Part shown: piece by piece, positions 23,426 through 24,547 of the stretch
Numbering within the stretch: position 1 is the first letter of the stretch
Layout of the letters: each line of letters begins with the position of its first letter
Origin: Desulfobacterales bacterium HSG17
Lineage (GTDB): Bacteria > Desulfobacterota > Desulfobacteria > Desulfobacterales > Desulfococcaceae
Direction of reading: 5' to 3'
DNA length: 24,547 bases
Assembly (NCBI GenBank): GCA_030377945.1
Contig: JAUCGD010000029.1
Coordinates: 1 to 24,547, forward strand
Notes under the pieces: generated by a model
Seen by the model: the letters and a program-made list of their open reading frames with translations, nothing else
What the model was told of the DNA's origin: nothing
Database searches by the model: none
Made by a program: the position numbers and the translations under genes

Positions 23426-24031
23426 TTAAAGTTTCTCCTCAATATTAACGCCCCATGCTCTTGCAACAGATGGATTGCGCTTGAAAAATTCACTGCGATC
23501 TTCCACAGAATTTAACGGGCAAGCGAAATTCATACATTGTGAGCACATGTATATTTTCAGTGTAACAAAAAAACCACATGTTGTCATTGCATATAATATT
23601 AACAAGAATATCTGTAAGCTGACAGTCAATATAATCAGTGGATAACCCCAGATAATCAGAAAGCTTCCAAGGAATATAATATTTTCAACTTTTGTCATAG
23701 GGCCGGGTCTATACTTCCAAAATTTAGGTGATCCGTAATTTGCCCAGCATTTCAATGATTTTCCTGATTCAGCATAGTGCGGACAATGAGAACACATTAC
23801 ACGAATTTCGATAAATCCAAAGAATATAACTGCATAGAGAATCCAGGGTAATAACATCCAGCCTGATAAATTATATATTCCAGCTCCTCCAAGCAAAAAA
23901 GGAGGCATTGATATAAGAAGGAAATGAATCCAATCTTTGAAAGTAAAGTGGCAATGAATAGATGTGTTGCAATCATTGCAGTTACTTGATTCACAGGTAG
24001 ATATTGGTTTATCCGGATCAAAAAATAACAC
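23426..24031 (-). CDS. Cysteine-rich membrane protein of unknown function
   Basis: The start is GTG 24031, set by AGGAGG seven bases upstream. The 201-residue protein has four to five hydrophobic segments (about 35-58, 60-76, 118-136, 138-160). Cysteine pairs lie near the membrane: CESSNCNDCNTSIHC at the N-terminus, CSHCPHYAESGKSLKC after the second span, and CSQCMNFACPLN near the C-terminus. This spacing resembles metal or iron-sulfur sites of membrane electron-transfer proteins, but I recognise no named family. It forms a likely operon with the DUF3795 gene, another cysteine-rich protein, which suggests a joint redox or metal role (inference). Confidence 0.75.
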   Translation of the reverse strand: MLFFDPDKPISTCESSNCNDCNTSIHCHFTFKDWIHFLLISMPPFLLGGAGIYNLSGWMLLPWILYAVIFFGFIEIRVMCSHCPHYAESGKSLKCWANYGSPKFWKYRPGPMTKVENIIFLGSFLIIWGYPLIILTVSLQIFLLILYAMTTCGFFVTLKIYMCSQCMNFACPLNSVEDRSEFFKRNPSVARAWGVNIEEKL

Positions 24032-24146
24032 TGTCTATCCTCCTTTTATTCTGCTTCAAGACCTCTGTTTTTTTGTAAAACTACCATCCAATATTAAAAA
24101 CTTTGAAAAATGATGCTGTTTGAAGCAGTCGCTTGCCCGCATCAAT

Positions 24147-24293
24147 TTAAATTTTACCTGTTATATACAAAAGTTGCAATTTAAGACCGCAATTACATTT
24201 TTTTGCCTGCCTTCTCATATTAATTATTAAAAATTCTTGTGCAATATCAGCCTGTCTCTGCCTTGCCAGTTCTTCAATAAGTAAAGGTGACAT
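24147..24293 (-). CDS. Possible small protein, 48 residues
   Basis: From ATG 24293 the frame reads MSPLLIEELARQRQADIAQE and continues with FLIINMRRQAKKCNCGL to a TAA at 24147-24149. The amphipathic, basic N-terminal helix looks like a real small protein, and it is of a kind I have seen as hypothetical ORFs. The ribosome site is unclear. Evidence is limited to the composition and the open frame. Confidence 0.4.
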   Translation of the reverse strand: MSPLLIEELARQRQADIAQEFLIINMRRQAKKCNCGLKLQLLYITGKI

Positions 24294-24547
24294 AAGATAA
24301 TACTTTCATTAAAAGGTTGATAATTTCACTGAAAAATTATTTGCTATAATATCAAAATATTTTTGTTTTTATGGGACGCAAAATAGGTTGTGTTGATTAA
24401 TAATTTTTAGGCAGTTAATATAATAAATAGTGTCTGACCGAAAATATTTATTTAAAATAATATCATATATATACAACAGTTGTGTATATTGAAGATTTCT
24501 AATAATTCTCATAAAATAAGTCGCATTCTTTGTTGACATTTATTATT
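24294..24547. other. AT-rich end of window with one small dyad
   Basis: No gene is visible on either strand. ATATACA (24469-24475) and TGTATAT (24483-24489) form a 7-bp dyad around seven bases, which could be an operator or chance in AT-rich DNA. No attI site or integrase end can be identified here. Confidence 0.35.

Noticed and set aside
24120..24170. attC or attI site near the right end (TATATAAC with GATGC/GCATC stem)
   Set aside because: There is no second GTT core at a fitting distance and the stem is only five bases.
1..24547. CRISPR array, tRNA or rRNA genes
   Set aside because: No regularly spaced direct repeats and no cloverleaf or rRNA-like sequence were seen on reading; the repeats found are inverted and dispersed.

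Overview
The window looks like an AT-rich chromosome segment from an anaerobic, Gram-negative deltaproteobacterium, most likely a Desulfobacterota (Desulfobacterales-type) sulfate reducer. This is inferred from gene content: a corrinoid/methyl-tetrahydrofolate gene pair, two LPS heptosyltransferases, DUF3795 proteins, many periplasmic solute-binding sensor proteins, an AAA-ATPase/PD-(D/E)XK protein of a highly duplicated family, and dockerin-like tails on secreted proteins. No rRNA, tRNA or CRISPR array was seen.

Left part (1-5592): the 3' end of an IS4/IS1634-type transposase gene abuts, and appears to truncate, a minus-strand gene with three solute-binding domains. A 279-bp palindromic element sits 15 bp before that gene's ATG. 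A frameshifted type IV pilin N-terminus follows. Next are a CbiR-type cobamide-remodelling enzyme and a methyltetrahydrofolate:corrinoid methyltransferase. A 163-bp MITE with a 9-bp target duplication is inserted exactly at the methyltransferase stop codon.

Middle part (5648-12141): a compact plus-strand cluster of AAA-ATPase/PD-(D/E)XK protein, double-Cache chemoreceptor, waaF-like and waaC-like heptosyltransferases, with gaps of 5-22 bp between genes. From 12142 to 14950 the DNA is decayed: a small secreted dockerin-like protein, a 24-residue DUF3795 fragment, an eroded solute-binding/guanylate-cyclase receptor and an unrecognised 301-residue ORF.

Right part (14958-22674): this is the most interesting stretch. 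The genes are nearly all on the minus strand, unrelated to each other, and separated by imperfect hairpins bounded by ATAAC/GTTAT-type core sites. I read it as an integron gene-cassette array transcribed leftwards. Its cassettes encode a secreted PKD/beta-helix protein plus DJ-1, a DUF4332-like protein, a Cass2/GyrI-like effector-binding protein, a GNAT acetyltransferase, a metallo-beta-lactamase-fold hydrolase, a SAM methyltransferase with an in-frame TGA, and an MDR oxidoreductase. Cass2 is itself named for integron cassettes. No integrase is visible; if present it should lie to the right of the window.

Far right (22669-24547): an orphan ORF fragment ending inside an attC site, a DUF3795 gene and a cysteine-rich membrane protein in one operon, a possible 48-residue ORF, and AT-rich DNA.
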